NCBI GenBank assembly: GCA_035235625.1
Contig: CP141149.1
Location: 19,409,893-19,473,892 of the forward strand
Direction of reading: 5' to 3'
Length of the DNA: 64,000 nt
Origin: Saururus chinensis
Lineage: Eukaryota > Streptophyta > Magnoliopsida > Piperales > Saururaceae
Part shown: positions 11,386-23,421 of the stretch, one piece after another
How the letters are laid out: each line of letters opens with the position of its first letter
Numbering within the stretch: the first letter of the stretch is position 1
Notes under the pieces: generated by a model
Seen by the model: the letters and a program-made list of their open reading frames with translations, nothing else
What the model was told of the DNA's origin: nothing
Database searches by the model: none
Translations under genes and position numbers: made by a program

Positions 11386-12203
11386 ATATAGGAAGAAGAT
11401 GAGCCATGTGGGAGGAGAAGGGCACATTTTCTAGTATACTATACAACACAACTTCTCAATTGTGATAAAGATAAACTCCAATTAAATGAGCTATTTTATT
11501 TAAAGGAAGAGAGTAGGATGAAGAAAACACAAACATCCTGAATTGATATTGAGTCAAAATCAACACATGATGACCTAGTAAGTGTGAAGGAAGAGTTTAA
11601 TATTGATTCAAGTATTAATGAATATGTCCCAAACACAAATATAAATGACTTTGAATTTGGGCAGGATCCTTATTATGCTTCACTATCAGCATATGAAGAT
11701 GATCTTATAGGAGAGGAGAATAATGGTGTAGAAGAACATGATATGAGTTCTCCAACACCCGAAGATCAGCCTTTTCCTAATGATGAAAGGTACAATCAAT
11801 ATTGTGAAAATATTTTGTAAATTTGTATTATGTATGTATATGAATAAGACTATTGATACAAAATATATTATGTAGATCAAATGAAAGTAACTATAGTCAG
11901 CCTCCGCCTGCTGACGAAGAAGTGGAAAACATAGATAGTCTAAAAATATCAGTTCCTGTTATGTCAGTTGAAAGAAGGAAAGTTTGTTTTTTAGTTTGGA
12001 AGTTTATCAGTTCCGCAGTTTTATAGTGTGGCAGTTTTTCAATGTGATAGTTTTTCAGTTTGGCAATGTTTCAGTTTGGCAGTTATTCTATTTGGCAGTT
12101 TTTACTTTTGGCAGTTTTTAAGTTTAGCACTATTTTAGTTTGGTAGTTTCTAGTTCAATAATTTACACTTGTAATTTTCTGGAAGAATTAGAGATGGAGA
12201 CTT
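11386..12203 (+). other. Possible 5' coding part of the Mutator-like element
   Basis: A frame at 11584-11820 encodes 78 residues, rich in Asp, Glu and Asn (for example EDDLIGEENNGVEEHD), upstream of the MULE transposase pseudogene and in the same orientation. Many plant MULE proteins have such an acidic N-terminal region, so I infer it is an upstream exon or its relic. It is not independently recognisable. The rest of the interval is AT-rich, with CAGTTTT repeats at 11990-12175. Confidence 0.35.
11990..12175. repeat. Degenerate CAGTTTT repeat cluster
   Basis: Irregular units of about 13-17 bp centred on TTTGGCAGTTTT recur about ten times. Similar clusters occur at about 15770-15890 and 16750-16935, all within or close to the Mutator-like element. 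Confidence 0.6.
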
Positions 12204-12499
12204 GATGAAGAACCCCCAAGTTTGACCTACAAAATGGATATTAATGGGGAGGATCCCTATGTAAATAATGACTTTGGTGTTCAATTAGGGAAGGTCTGTG
12301 ATCGAGAATCGATAGAAATTGGTTAACAGTTCAAGGACAAAACCATGCTTTAACTTCACCTTCAAAACATGGCCATGTACACCAAGTTTCAGTTCAAGGT
12401 TATATATTAAAATAAATCAAGGTATACAATCAAATGTGTTGTTGAGAACTGCCTCTGGAGACTACATGCCTCGAGAATTAGTGGATGTTTCATGTTCAA

Positions 12500-14037
12500 T
12501 GTAATAACCCTATTTTTTTGATATTTTATAAATTTTATTATTTTCCTAAGTCTAATTATAACTCGTTAAAACAAGAAAAAATACAAAAAATTGAGACCGG
12601 GAACAAAAGTTGCGGCCTCAGGAAACGTGCTCTAAACCGGCGGGACCCACTTTGTACATAGGGGTAAACTAGTCCATAAATGGTCTAATATTGTAAGGCT
12701 CATGAATACGAGCTCAACGGTACCAAGAACGCTCAAAAAGGAGTTCGGGATAGGAAGTTACGTTTTTTTGAAATTTTTAGAAATAAAAATAAAATAATAA
12801 TTTTTTTGCTTGGCTTGGCACAACATGGCGCGCGGCTTAGCTGCGCGGCGCGCGCCGAACACACGCGTTACGCGTGACAAACGCGCGTTTGTCATGCATT
12901 TCGTGATGAACGCGTGTTTGTCACGCGTGCCCGCCAAAAATGGTGGCGCCCGCCGAAATCCACCGCCCTCCGCCTCTATAAAAGGCCATTCCGGCTAGTT
13001 TTTTTTCATACTTCCGATTTTTCAACCCCTTTCACTGTTTTCTTCATTCCCGACCCATTTTAAGCCCGAATTACGTGATCCAAGACCCATTTCCTACTAA
13101 ATCAAGGGTGCTCTACGCACTGGAATGGTTATTTTCTCAAGGTAACCCCTCTAAGACCTAAAAAAATGTGCCACTTCTCTAATCTTTCCCTTTCACTTTT
13201 TTTATTGTTTCTAGACCATTTTAAACCCGTTTCAACCCGTTCAAAAGCTGTACCCCACTAAATCGAGGGTGCTCTATGCGTTAGGACCATTATTCTGCCA
13301 AATTTCTTACTCGAAGGAAGGATCTTCTACGAAGGGATTTCTTATACTTCGCGCGCTATAGGTAGGCTGCTTTAAATTCTAATCGTATGCCGAAATTTTA
13401 ACTCACTAAAGCTTTGCTAAAGATATTTTCTCAAAGAAAATTCTGCTTTTAAAAGCCTCTCCTCTTTTCAAAAATTTCTCTGAGTTTTGGGTAATCGTAC
13501 CCTCTGGATAGTCCTTGGTTTCTCAAAACTAAGGGTTATTATGATTTTGGATACCGCCAAATTTTGCTTTTAGTGCGCACAGGACTGGGATATCATGGGG
13601 AATTCCCTTTCCTTCCATCTCTCGTTGCCCCATGAGCGCGGGTGTAAGTCGTCTGGTATCGCAACATTCTGTAACGATGTTTTTAGATTTTGAAAGAAAG
13701 ATGGCACGATATTTCTACGTGCATATTTTTAGAACTTAACTCAGCCTACTGAGTATAAATTTACTCACCCACCCTCAGATTCTGTAGGTGTGTAATTTGA
13801 ATACGAAGAAGTCGACGAAGAGCTTTTCTTTGTAAAAGTACAGTTTTTGTACTTTTCATGTATTTTTTTGTAAATTTTGTATTGACTGATGTATAAAGGC
13901 ATGTTATGCCAAATTTTGGAAATTTTTGTATAATACAAAGTATGTGTAATTACTTTTTGGTACATGGTGATCCTTGGCAATTGTATTTAATATTCGTTAT
14001 GTTTTCAAAAATCATAATGAATATGAGGGGTATTACA
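12500..14037 (+). mobile_element. Solo LTR inserted in the MULE transposase frame
   Basis: The element starts TGTAATAACCC and ends GGGGTATTACA, with inverted TG...CA termini. Flanking sequences TTCAA (12495-12499) and CTCAA (14038-14042) are a one-mismatch 5-bp target-site duplication. A TATA box (TATAAAA) lies at 12977-12983, about 477 bp from the start. It is preceded by a CpG-rich inverted repeat at 12871-12887 and 12911-12927. There is no internal region or second LTR, so this is a solo LTR of 1538 bp. The Ty3/gypsy type is inferred from length and termini only. Confidence 0.88.
12977..12983 (+). promoter_or_regulatory. TATA box of the solo LTR
   Basis: TATAAAA is followed by GGCC. The LTR at 55100 has the same CTATAAAAGGCC arrangement at a similar distance from its start, which supports a retroelement core promoter. 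Confidence 0.6.
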
Positions 14038-15667
14038 CTCAAAGTGAAGGAATTGAATTCAGTACATACATGTTCGAAGGCATTACTTGGTGAAGATCAT
14101 TGTCAAACAAAAAGTGGGATTATTGTTGATGCTATATACAGTCGTATCGAGGAACGTGGGTCTTACACACCAGACGATATAAAAAAAGATATTAATGCCA
14201 AGTATAGTGTTTCCATAAGTTACTGTAAGGCTTAGAAGACTAAAGAGGCTACTATGGAAAAGTTGAGGGGAATGTTTGAGGAGTCTTATGCGGACCTTCC
14301 AGCATATCTACACCAATTAGAAAGGATGAATCTAGGGACTACCATAGATATCCAATATGACATTAGAGACAAATCATTCCAAAGGTATTTTGTATCATTT
14401 GGTGTGTGCGTTGAGAATTTCAAGAGGCACAAGCGTAAGGTAATTGCCATAGACGTCACAAATTTAAAAGGACGGTATAGAGGAATCTTATTTGTGTGAT
14501 TAACTTTGGATGGTGACAATCACTTGTACCTTATTGCATTGGGGATAGGAGAATAAGAAAACAACGACTCATGGGAGTGGGTCGTTAAACATCTGAAGCA
14601 TGTCCTGGGCCACATTGAAGGGCTAGTTATCATATCTGAAAGAAACCGTTCAATCATTTCATAGGTTCAAAAAGTATTTCCAAACTATGTACATGGGTAT
14701 TGTGCTTATCATGTGTGGTCTAATATGCATACAAAATTCAAAGATCCAGGCCTCTCCCCCCACTTCTACATTGCAGCAAAGACAAACCGACCGTAGGAAT
14801 TTGACGAACAAATGACCATCATACAATGGATTAATCTAGATGCGCACAAGTGGTTAATCGATGTAGATGTAGCAAAATGGGCAAATGTACACTTTCTTGG
14901 GAAGATGTATAATATTGTGACTTCTAATAGGTGTGAGAGTTTTAACTTCATGATTAAAGAGCATCAGGAATATCCAATTTTAGCCATATTAGAGGGTATA
15001 CGTATAAAGATGCAAGATATGTGGTATCAATGTATCACATGTGCAGGGAAGTGGACTAGTGAATTAACCTTGTGGGCAGAAAATAAAATTGAGGCAAGAG
15101 CTAAGGAAGCTCGTGCACTTGCATGCTATCCTATCAGTGCACATGAGTTTTATACGAAGTCGTATCCATATGATGATAAAGTTGATTTGGAAGTTAGGGC
15201 ATGCACCTGTGGGAAATTCTATGCCATGGGTCTACCATGTGAACATGCACTAACTGCATGCTCAAAAAGACACATTGATTATCATGCATATTGTTCACCA
15301 TTTTATAGGGCTACTACATATAAGGAGGTTTACAAGTGTGACATATACCATGTTCTACATAAAGGACAATGGCAAACACTGGATTTTATAAGTGCAATTG
15401 AATTGAAGCCTCCACATTCAAGGATTCTAGCCAGATGACCAAAGAAGAAGTGAATACTCTCGCACAACAAAGAAAAGAGAACAGTAAAGTAAATGTAAGG
15501 AGTTTGGCCATAACAGGGCTACTTGTCAGTTCCCAGTTAGGCATCATGAGCGCAAAGACAATGAAAATAGTAGTAGAATAGATATAGGCGAACCTCATGC
15601 AGTTAGAAATCATATAAGAAAGAGACAAGTCCCTTTAGCAAAGAAGAAAAAGATAAGAACTCCTTGA

Positions 15668-16140
15668 AATATGATACATGTTTAGAGAAAAATATATTTT
15701 TGTGGATATGAAAGGTGTACAAGCACAATTTTTTGTTTATATTATGTTTTTGCATGAGGTTATCATGTTTCTGTTCAAGTTTCCAGTAAACTTTTCTTGT
15801 TTCCAATTTGCTAGTTTCCCCGCTTTATGTTTTCAGTTTTTCAGTTACCAGCTTTAAGTTTTCCAGTTGCCAGTTTTCCAGTTCCGATTTATACTAGGTC
15901 CAAGGTTGCATCCCATTATGTTAGTATGGTTTTCTCTAATTTGCACATTTGTGTGATAAAAAATGGAAACAAACAAGAACTGACTTTCTTGTATTAGTAT
16001 TTTTCATTCAACATAAGATAACCATCTAAACATAATTCAAAAACATTAAACTGAGTTTTATGACAGCGAAGACAATTCAAATACATTTAGTTCTGTTTAC
16101 AACGAAGATAAATTTCATAATTCTACTTTGGTCACCAGGA
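15668..16140. other. Downstream flank of the MULE pseudogene
   Basis: No gene is seen. Positions 15770-15890 hold irregular CAGTTTT/CCAGTTTTC repeats like those at 11990-12175. Confidence 0.5.
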
Positions 16141-16493
16141 AGGGTGGGCAGGATGCAGTCTAACTTGGGAGCACCAAAAAGCCTAGATATCAGCTCAACG
16201 CAGCTATCATGCGATCAACTGGGGGACCATAGTAGGCAGGGCATGTCTCAACTGGGGGTCTTCCTCACTGATGTTAGTGAGAATGGCCTATGCCAATTCC
16301 TGTCAGTGCACCATAATTTTATGCTATGCTGAGAGAAATTGTCATAGAACAATCAACTATTGTTCGTGAGGAAGATCCTCAGTTGAGACGTGCCCCACCT
16401 ACTGTGATCGCCCAGTTAATTGCATGATACTTGAGATGAGCTGATGTGTAGGCTTCCTGGTGCTCCAAAGTTAGATTGCATCCTGCCTACCCT
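16141..16493. repeat. Long hairpin: 129-bp ungapped inverted repeat with 95-bp loop
   Basis: The left arm 16141-16269 and the reverse complement of the right arm 16365-16493 align over 129 positions with no gap and about 22 mismatches (about 83% identity by hand count). Many mismatches are G/A or C/T and could form G:U pairs in RNA. The loop is 16270-16364. I recognise no known plant miRNA in either arm. It could be a young MIRNA or hairpin-siRNA locus, or a non-autonomous foldback element. Confidence 0.85.
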
Positions 16494-17276
16494 TCAACAC
16501 ATGACATGCTTGATTGTTTATGCTTAGTTCTTAATCTCTGAAAGGGCGTTGTCATCCTCTTCATATAACTTATTCAGCAGTTTCCCCTTTTTTATTGTTT
16601 TTCCTGCAACCTTTGCATTTCCTATACAAATATGTTAAATTAAAAATCAATCAAAAGGGAATATACATATATTGTATAATCAAGCTATTAATATATAAAG
16701 AAGATAATGCCTAAAAAAATAAATTATTGCTCACTAATCAAGCTCTTTATTATCAAGTTTTACAGTTTTATAGTTGTAGGTGGAATTCCTAGTATATAGT
16801 TTTCTAGTTTTATATTTTTCCAATTATTTAGTCTCATACTTTTCCACTTATTTACGAAAAATAACCAGTAAATTTTCTATCAATTTCTAATTTTTCAGTT
16901 CTATAGTTTTCCAGTTTTGTAGTTATTCATTTCATAGTTTCATAGTAATATTTATCAGACAATTTCATCACAACGGTCAATTTGAGACTAATTTATGCTT
17001 AATCATCTAAAAAATATAAAAATTAATCATTACGTACTAATCACAGCAAGTAATTTGTAACAGCTTAATGCTTTATTCTCAATAGAATCTACCTTTTCGT
17101 TATTATGTGACATAGTCACTATAATATGGAAACTATAGGCAAAAACCAAATAGACCAAAGGATGAAATTTGTTCAATATTCATGTTAGCAATCATGTATG
17201 GGACATGCAGACAAGATCTAATGACTATAATTAGCAAAGATATCAATTTTGTAAAAAAAAATACATACCTTCATAT
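16494..17276. other. AT-rich, no gene seen
   Basis: Positions 16750-16935 contain the third CAGTTTT-type cluster (ACAGTTTTATAGTT and variants). No coding signal is visible elsewhere. Confidence 0.5.
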
Positions 17277-17480
17277 GAGAGCGAGATGGGGGCAATGCGG
17301 GTGAGATGAGGGTAGTGCAGTCAAGAGTGAGGGCAAGATGAGGGCAATGCAATCCAGAGCGAAGTCGAGATGAGGGCAGTGAAGACAAGATAAGGGCAGT
17401 GCAGTCAAGAGTGAGGGCGAGATAAGGGCAGTGAGGGCGAGGGCAATTCCTCCAGAGGCCGAGATGAGGGCAGTGGGGGG
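17277..17480. repeat. GA-rich minisatellite
   Basis: Tandem irregular units of about 30-35 bp are built from GAGATGAGGGCAGTGCAGTC and AAGAGTGAGGGC. They produce Ser/Pro/Leu-rich open frames on the minus strand that are repeat artefacts. Confidence 0.7.
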
Positions 17481-18947
17481 GATAGATGAAGTCGAAAATG
17501 ACAAAGAGGAACAAGTAGTTAGGGAGACAAACAGATGCTCTCTAGGAAGTGGAGGTGGCGAGGGAGACAAAGAGACACTACCCTTCACCGAGGAGTCTAC
17601 TTTGGAGGGTATTTCAGTGAAAAACGCTCTCACGTGTACGAATTCTCACATGAGTAAGTCTATTTTGGTAAATAGTAGATACTTACTCATATTTCGCTCA
17701 TTTGATCAAAGTAGGAGTCTACTTTGATCAATTTCTTTTTTTTTTATTGCGTTGAACCAATCCTTAAACGATCAGAAGAAATTTGGCTACCCGACCCAAA
17801 AACCTGCTGGGTTTGGTTCTGGACCGGTTCAGTTTTCAAAACACTTAAATGTTGGGCATAAGTTACCCCTACGTTAATATCTACCAAATAATTTTCTACT
17901 TCCTCCATCTTCCATTAATTGTCTCAATTAAAAATATTATATATTTTATCTATCTTAAATTAATAATTTTATTTAATTTTTATAATAAATTAAAATTAAT
18001 TTATTTTAGATAACTACATAAAGTTATTAATATAGAACGAAGAAGGTATTAATTTGTCTTATTATTACTTATAAACATAGAGCAAGAGCATGGACAGCCT
18101 GGTGACGGTCGCAGAGATGTGCAGCCGCATGGGCCCTACATATACACAACACTGAGAGCACTCTTGTAGCATTTTGAGTATCATTTATCTCCACTTTAAT
18201 ATTGGTTTCATTCTTCAAAGGCTCCACTTCTGATTCAATGTACTTGGTGGGAAATTGGAATAGTTTATGTGCACGTACTGGCCACAACTTTGGAAAAATA
18301 CACCTTCTATGGAAGGTGCGCTACGTCCATCATAATTGGTGGGGCTAATGAGGCTTGATATGCTGTGTGCAGGAAGACAGTGGACAATTTCTACGATGTT
18401 TCGCCTTTGAATTGTGCACTGTGTTGGGAACGTGATCATGAACTTTTTGCTCAGGGGCAAACTGTTTACAGAAAAGGGTTGAAGCACAAAACAAGGCCTT
18501 AATAGTGTTCGACAGAACTTTGGCCCAATTAATTAGCTTTCGGCTGTTAGTGTTGGGCTTTTTGTAGTAAAGTTTGGTCCAATTCTGATGCTCACAGTTC
18601 AGTTTGTTGGCCAGTTTGTACTGGAACTGGTTCTCACCGCAAGGGCCATAGTAGACTTGCGTTTGATAGTGAAGTTCAGGGGGACAGATCTATTGCTCAC
18701 GGTGGTTTCTGTAGGTCAGCACTGGCAAGATCTGTGGTTTTTCTGTGTTGAGCTTTTATGATCAAACCTTTATTTTTTGGTACAGAGCGTTTATGATTGA
18801 CCTTGCTGGCAGCAACAATGAGATTCAAAGCTCTAACGTTTGAGTTTATGGATCAGCTACAACGCTCACAGTTCAGTTCCTTTTGAGTGCATAAAATTTG
18901 GCATATATCTCATACAACATATGTGCCAGCCACATTTATATTATACT
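17481..18947. other. No convincing gene; MITE at 17895-18051
   Basis: An AT-rich MITE lies at 17895-18051 (TACTTCCTCCATC ... GAACGAAGAAGGTA), bounded by TA and with inverted ends. A 90-codon minus-strand frame at 18215-18487 has a fairly normal composition but no recognisable family, so I leave it uncalled. Confidence 0.45.
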
Positions 18948-19127
18948 CCCTCCATCCATAATAAATTAATAGTTCTATTTGGCAATAAAATTTATTTTAT
19001 ATTAATAATTTTATTATATTTTATTTAAGTGATTAGATACTTAAAATAAAGTATGATCAGCTTATTTTCCCTTTCCTTAAAAGTGAGTTTCATCATTCAA
19101 TAAAAAATATTATTATTTTTAAATAAT

Positions 19128-19132
<5 letters not shown>
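18948..19132. repeat. Stowaway-like MITE, right end replaced by a TA microsatellite
   Basis: It begins CTCCCTCCATCC, the usual Stowaway-type start, and its interior matches the copies at 3903 and 7669. The expected complementary right end is missing; the sequence runs straight into (TA)n. Confidence 0.6.

Positions 19133-19185
<53 letters not shown>
19133..19185. repeat. (TA)n microsatellite
   Basis: About 26 uninterrupted TA dinucleotides lie at the broken right end of the MITE. Confidence 0.95.
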
Positions 19186-19188
<3 letters not shown>

Positions 19189-20829
19189 AAATACTACACC
19201 TTGCTTGTTCCGTGACATAGCATGTGCATGATTTGATCCTGGTGATTAGCAACTCCTACCTAATGGCACATATCTTGGTAGATACCAAATAGGAAGACCA
19301 AAAATTTTGATCCCATACAAAGTGTTTGAGATACTAAAAAAAAAGAAAAAGAGAGAACTCATGGTTACAGTATTCCAGTACAATCTGTATTGGTTCAGTC
19401 TACTTTTGCTGTGAGCCCGTGACCTGAAGGAGTATATTGTACTGCTATCCAACTTGTGCACCTTTTACATCTTCAGGGGTCCCACCGAAGTTTTAATATT
19501 AGTGGCTGTTACTCTCTCTGCATGCCTCACATCAATAGCCCATTTGGTTCTTCAAAATGATGCTATTCACGTGGGACGGACGTATAACTAAAATGATTTT
19601 GACTTTAGCAGTGGGCAGATGGAAATATTAGCGATGCTAGTAAAACTTAAATCGTTTTATTTTTAAAATTTAACTTAAATAATTATTTGTGTTAGGTTCG
19701 AGTTTAAGGTAATTTAACCTGACAAATTAAAATTATAAATCTAAAATTTTATATTTTTTTGTATTTTAATAATAACTTTTACTTTTTGAAGTAATTTTAA
19801 AAAATACATTTTTGAAGTATGTTAAATCAGTTAAGTTCAGGTTTTTCTTAAATAGTATCGAGTTAGATAAAACCTAATCCGACATCCCTATGAAAGACCA
19901 CCATCAAATGGCTGAAGATGTCTTTGTTATAAAAGGGTTGGTATCACAAGTAGAAAACTAGTAAACATTGTTCAAACCAGTGTATCTCTACTGATAAAGT
20001 GCCTAACGTAAGAAATGCACCAGAATTTTTTATCCATGTATATATTAATGCACATTTAACATAAGTACTACTGATGCTAGTATATGCGCTAGCATGCACC
20101 GTCCACCTCAAATAACAAGGGCTTTACTCTAAGGCTTAGAGTCAGCCAAAAGAGCATTAAAAATGCTTCCCAAACCAATATGCTTCTTAATGCTCCCCAA
20201 ACCAATGGGCTTCTCTCACTAGTCTGCAACATGACTACTGGAATACTTTGTTGAATGTCGCCATCAAATGGCAGAGCACAAATCCTGAAACCAAATGTCT
20301 TCTTCATGCAACCCAACAAAACTCATTCCACCAACTTCTATACTTTACTCACAATCTATATTATTATATACATTATAACAAGACTCAAGAGGAATCGTCC
20401 ACGGGAAAGAAAGCTGAAACTTTGAACACCAAGAAGACCAAAGTCCAAAACCATCAACTCAAGAAATCCATTCTGAAGAACAGGACAGGATCAATAAATG
20501 AGCATTAAACTGAACTAGGGAAACTTCATACAACCAACTTTGACGACAAGGGCCGAAAGTTGTCATTGGATTATACCCCCTCAGCCAAGAGGAAGCATCC
20601 GAGTACGTTTATCCGCATCTATCACGGACGGATTTGACAAAAAGAGGAAGAAAGAGACAACTGGATCGACACTGTGACTATAATAGACAGCAATTTATTT
20701 GTTTCCCTGCTGTTCTGAAGGTGCACTTTCCTCAATGGTGGAGTTAAGCTCTAGTATATATAGGATTCATGCGAGAGGATAGGAAGCACGAACCAACGTC
20801 CTGTGATCTAATAAGAAAGCATATACAAC
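19186..20829. other. Intergenic, upstream region of ACC oxidase
   Basis: No gene is seen. Positions 19600-19890 are AT-rich and resemble an eroded repeat. A TATATATA box at 20755-20762 lies 68 bp upstream of the ACC oxidase start. Confidence 0.5.
20755..20762 (+). promoter_or_regulatory. TATA box of the ACC oxidase gene
   Basis: TATATATA lies 68 bp before the ATG at 20830, predicting a short leader of roughly 35-40 nt. The assignment is positional. Confidence 0.6.
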
Positions 20830-21980
<1,151 letters not shown>

Positions 21981-23421
21981 GATGCGGAGTGCAAGTACTT
22001 ATAAGTAGACCTACCATAGGTTTGGTTCAAGGTGAGTGACCGTGGTGACAGTACCTATATGTAGCCATATGCTGAGAGTTTGTTTCACTATTAATTTGGG
22101 GCTTGTGTGTTCTAGAATGTGTGATTTCACAATAAAACTTTTGGTCTTGTATGTCCTAGAATGCGTGATCTCACATTACTTCCTTGATCATCCAAGAGCA
22201 TCAGTTCTCATCAAATAAATTAATCCTCAAAGACTTTTCAGCTTATAAGATTCTAATCACAGTAAAATATTCGACCATGATTTGACCTGAATGTCGCTTG
22301 GCAAGAAACCATCTTATTTACAGGTTGCACTACAATTAACATTGAACATATTTCTATCAGTAACAACATCCAATTTTTGTTTTGTTCTCTTCCAACAACT
22401 AGATGTGCGTATGTAAGACAGCTTGATTCACAAAATATTCCTCAAGAAGAGACACAGTCACATAACCTATATCAAATGAGCCTACAGAACAAGAACTGAC
22501 AGTGATGTATGCAGCTATATCAACTTCAACTGGACTTCAAGGCATCGACAACAAGAGCTAACTTGGCACATATACAAACAAGGAACGAATCTTTCCACTC
22601 AAGGGAATGACCACAAGACAGAGTAAATATAACAGAGGAAACACGCCAACAGGTGAAAATACAATATGCCCAACCATTAAATTTTTTTGGAGTTTGACAT
22701 CCATTTCATCCTTCATCGGGTAAACTAAAACATATAATCCTGAATCATGATTTAAACAAGAATTTTGCTACTATGTATTCTCGAATTGTAATATACAGTA
22801 AAAGCTATTCAAACATTAGGCATTTAGGCTACGGTCGCCAGCCACACGTAATCCCCCTCCCCCCACCCCCCAATTCATCTCTCACTGAAGCCTTTCAAAG
22901 TAAAGGCAAGAAGAATATTTTTAATAATCTCCTCGAGCATATAAGAAGAAAAGAGGTTATTTGTTCTTTATCCGAACGATAAAAACTATTAAAAACTTGG
23001 AAACTGCAGCGCCCTGACATATTTTACACTAACTGTTGAAGCAATTGACAATGTCCTCCAAGAAGGTAATATTAGAGTTTCAAACTTCCAGACCACCCAC
23101 TATTTTCACATGGGTTGACTATAGGTCTTCTCTTCTCTCTATTACTTAGACATAATGTCTGGTAGTATACCCAACCAACATGGCAGTACATAGTAAAATG
23201 TGGGGCCCATTGCTTAATAGTTGTAAAGCAGCCCATGGGCTCCTCCTGTGGATATTGCGCATCAATGTATGTGTAGCATTATTCCTCCGGTGTTTATGTT
23301 CTTAATTTCTATGCATGTAACTTATCTGAGCTCATTTCATAAAAACGAAGGGATAAATTAAATTAATAAACCAGATGTAACACTGCACTACAGGCATTAT
23401 ATGGCAATTATTTTTACATAA
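21981..23421. other. Intergenic between convergent ACC oxidase and methyltransferase genes
   Basis: The 3' flank of ACC oxidase (AATAAA at 22131) is followed by AT-rich sequence without coding signal, then the 3' flank of the minus-strand methyltransferase gene. Confidence 0.55.

Larger units (their letters stand above)
12204..15667 (+). pseudogene. Mutator-like (MULE) transposase pseudogene, split by a solo LTR
   Basis: One frame runs 12204-12499, then 14043-15435 after removal of the LTR at 12500-14037 and one target-site copy. The N-terminal MuDR-type zinc-binding region is visible near 12414-12462 (KCVVENCLWRLHASR), followed by VKELNSVHTCSK. The DDE catalytic region follows (AIDVTNLKGRYRGILF, LTLDGDNHLYLIALG, then SERNRSI where DDE enzymes usually have SDRHKSI). 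A SWIM zinc finger (CTCGKFYAMGLPCEH) lies near 15207-15251. The frame has in-frame stops at 12324, 12351, 12408, 14233, 14497, 14554, 14662, 14794 and 15436. A frameshift follows, after which a zinc-knuckle-like KCKEFGHNRATC and a basic tail end at 15667. It cannot make an active transposase. Terminal inverted repeats were not identified. Confidence 0.9.

Noticed and set aside
10617..11449. Long overlapping open frames on both strands (229 aa plus, 185 aa minus) with heptad-like QRCREMP and QRCGISQ repeats
   Set aside because: They are by-products of a 21-bp tandem repeat: a unit divisible by three keeps frames open on both strands. The same region also opens other frames, and no domain is recognisable.
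14254..15438. Functional MULE-derived (FAR1-like) domesticated gene
   Set aside because: In-frame stops throughout the catalytic region and a nested LTR exclude a working protein; domesticated copies keep an open frame.
17271..17633. 120-aa minus-strand Ser/Pro/Leu-rich frame
   Set aside because: It is generated by the GA-rich minisatellite at 17277-17480.
18215..18487. 90-aa minus-strand frame with reasonable composition
   Set aside because: No family recognised, no splice partners or related exons nearby; not enough support to call a gene.
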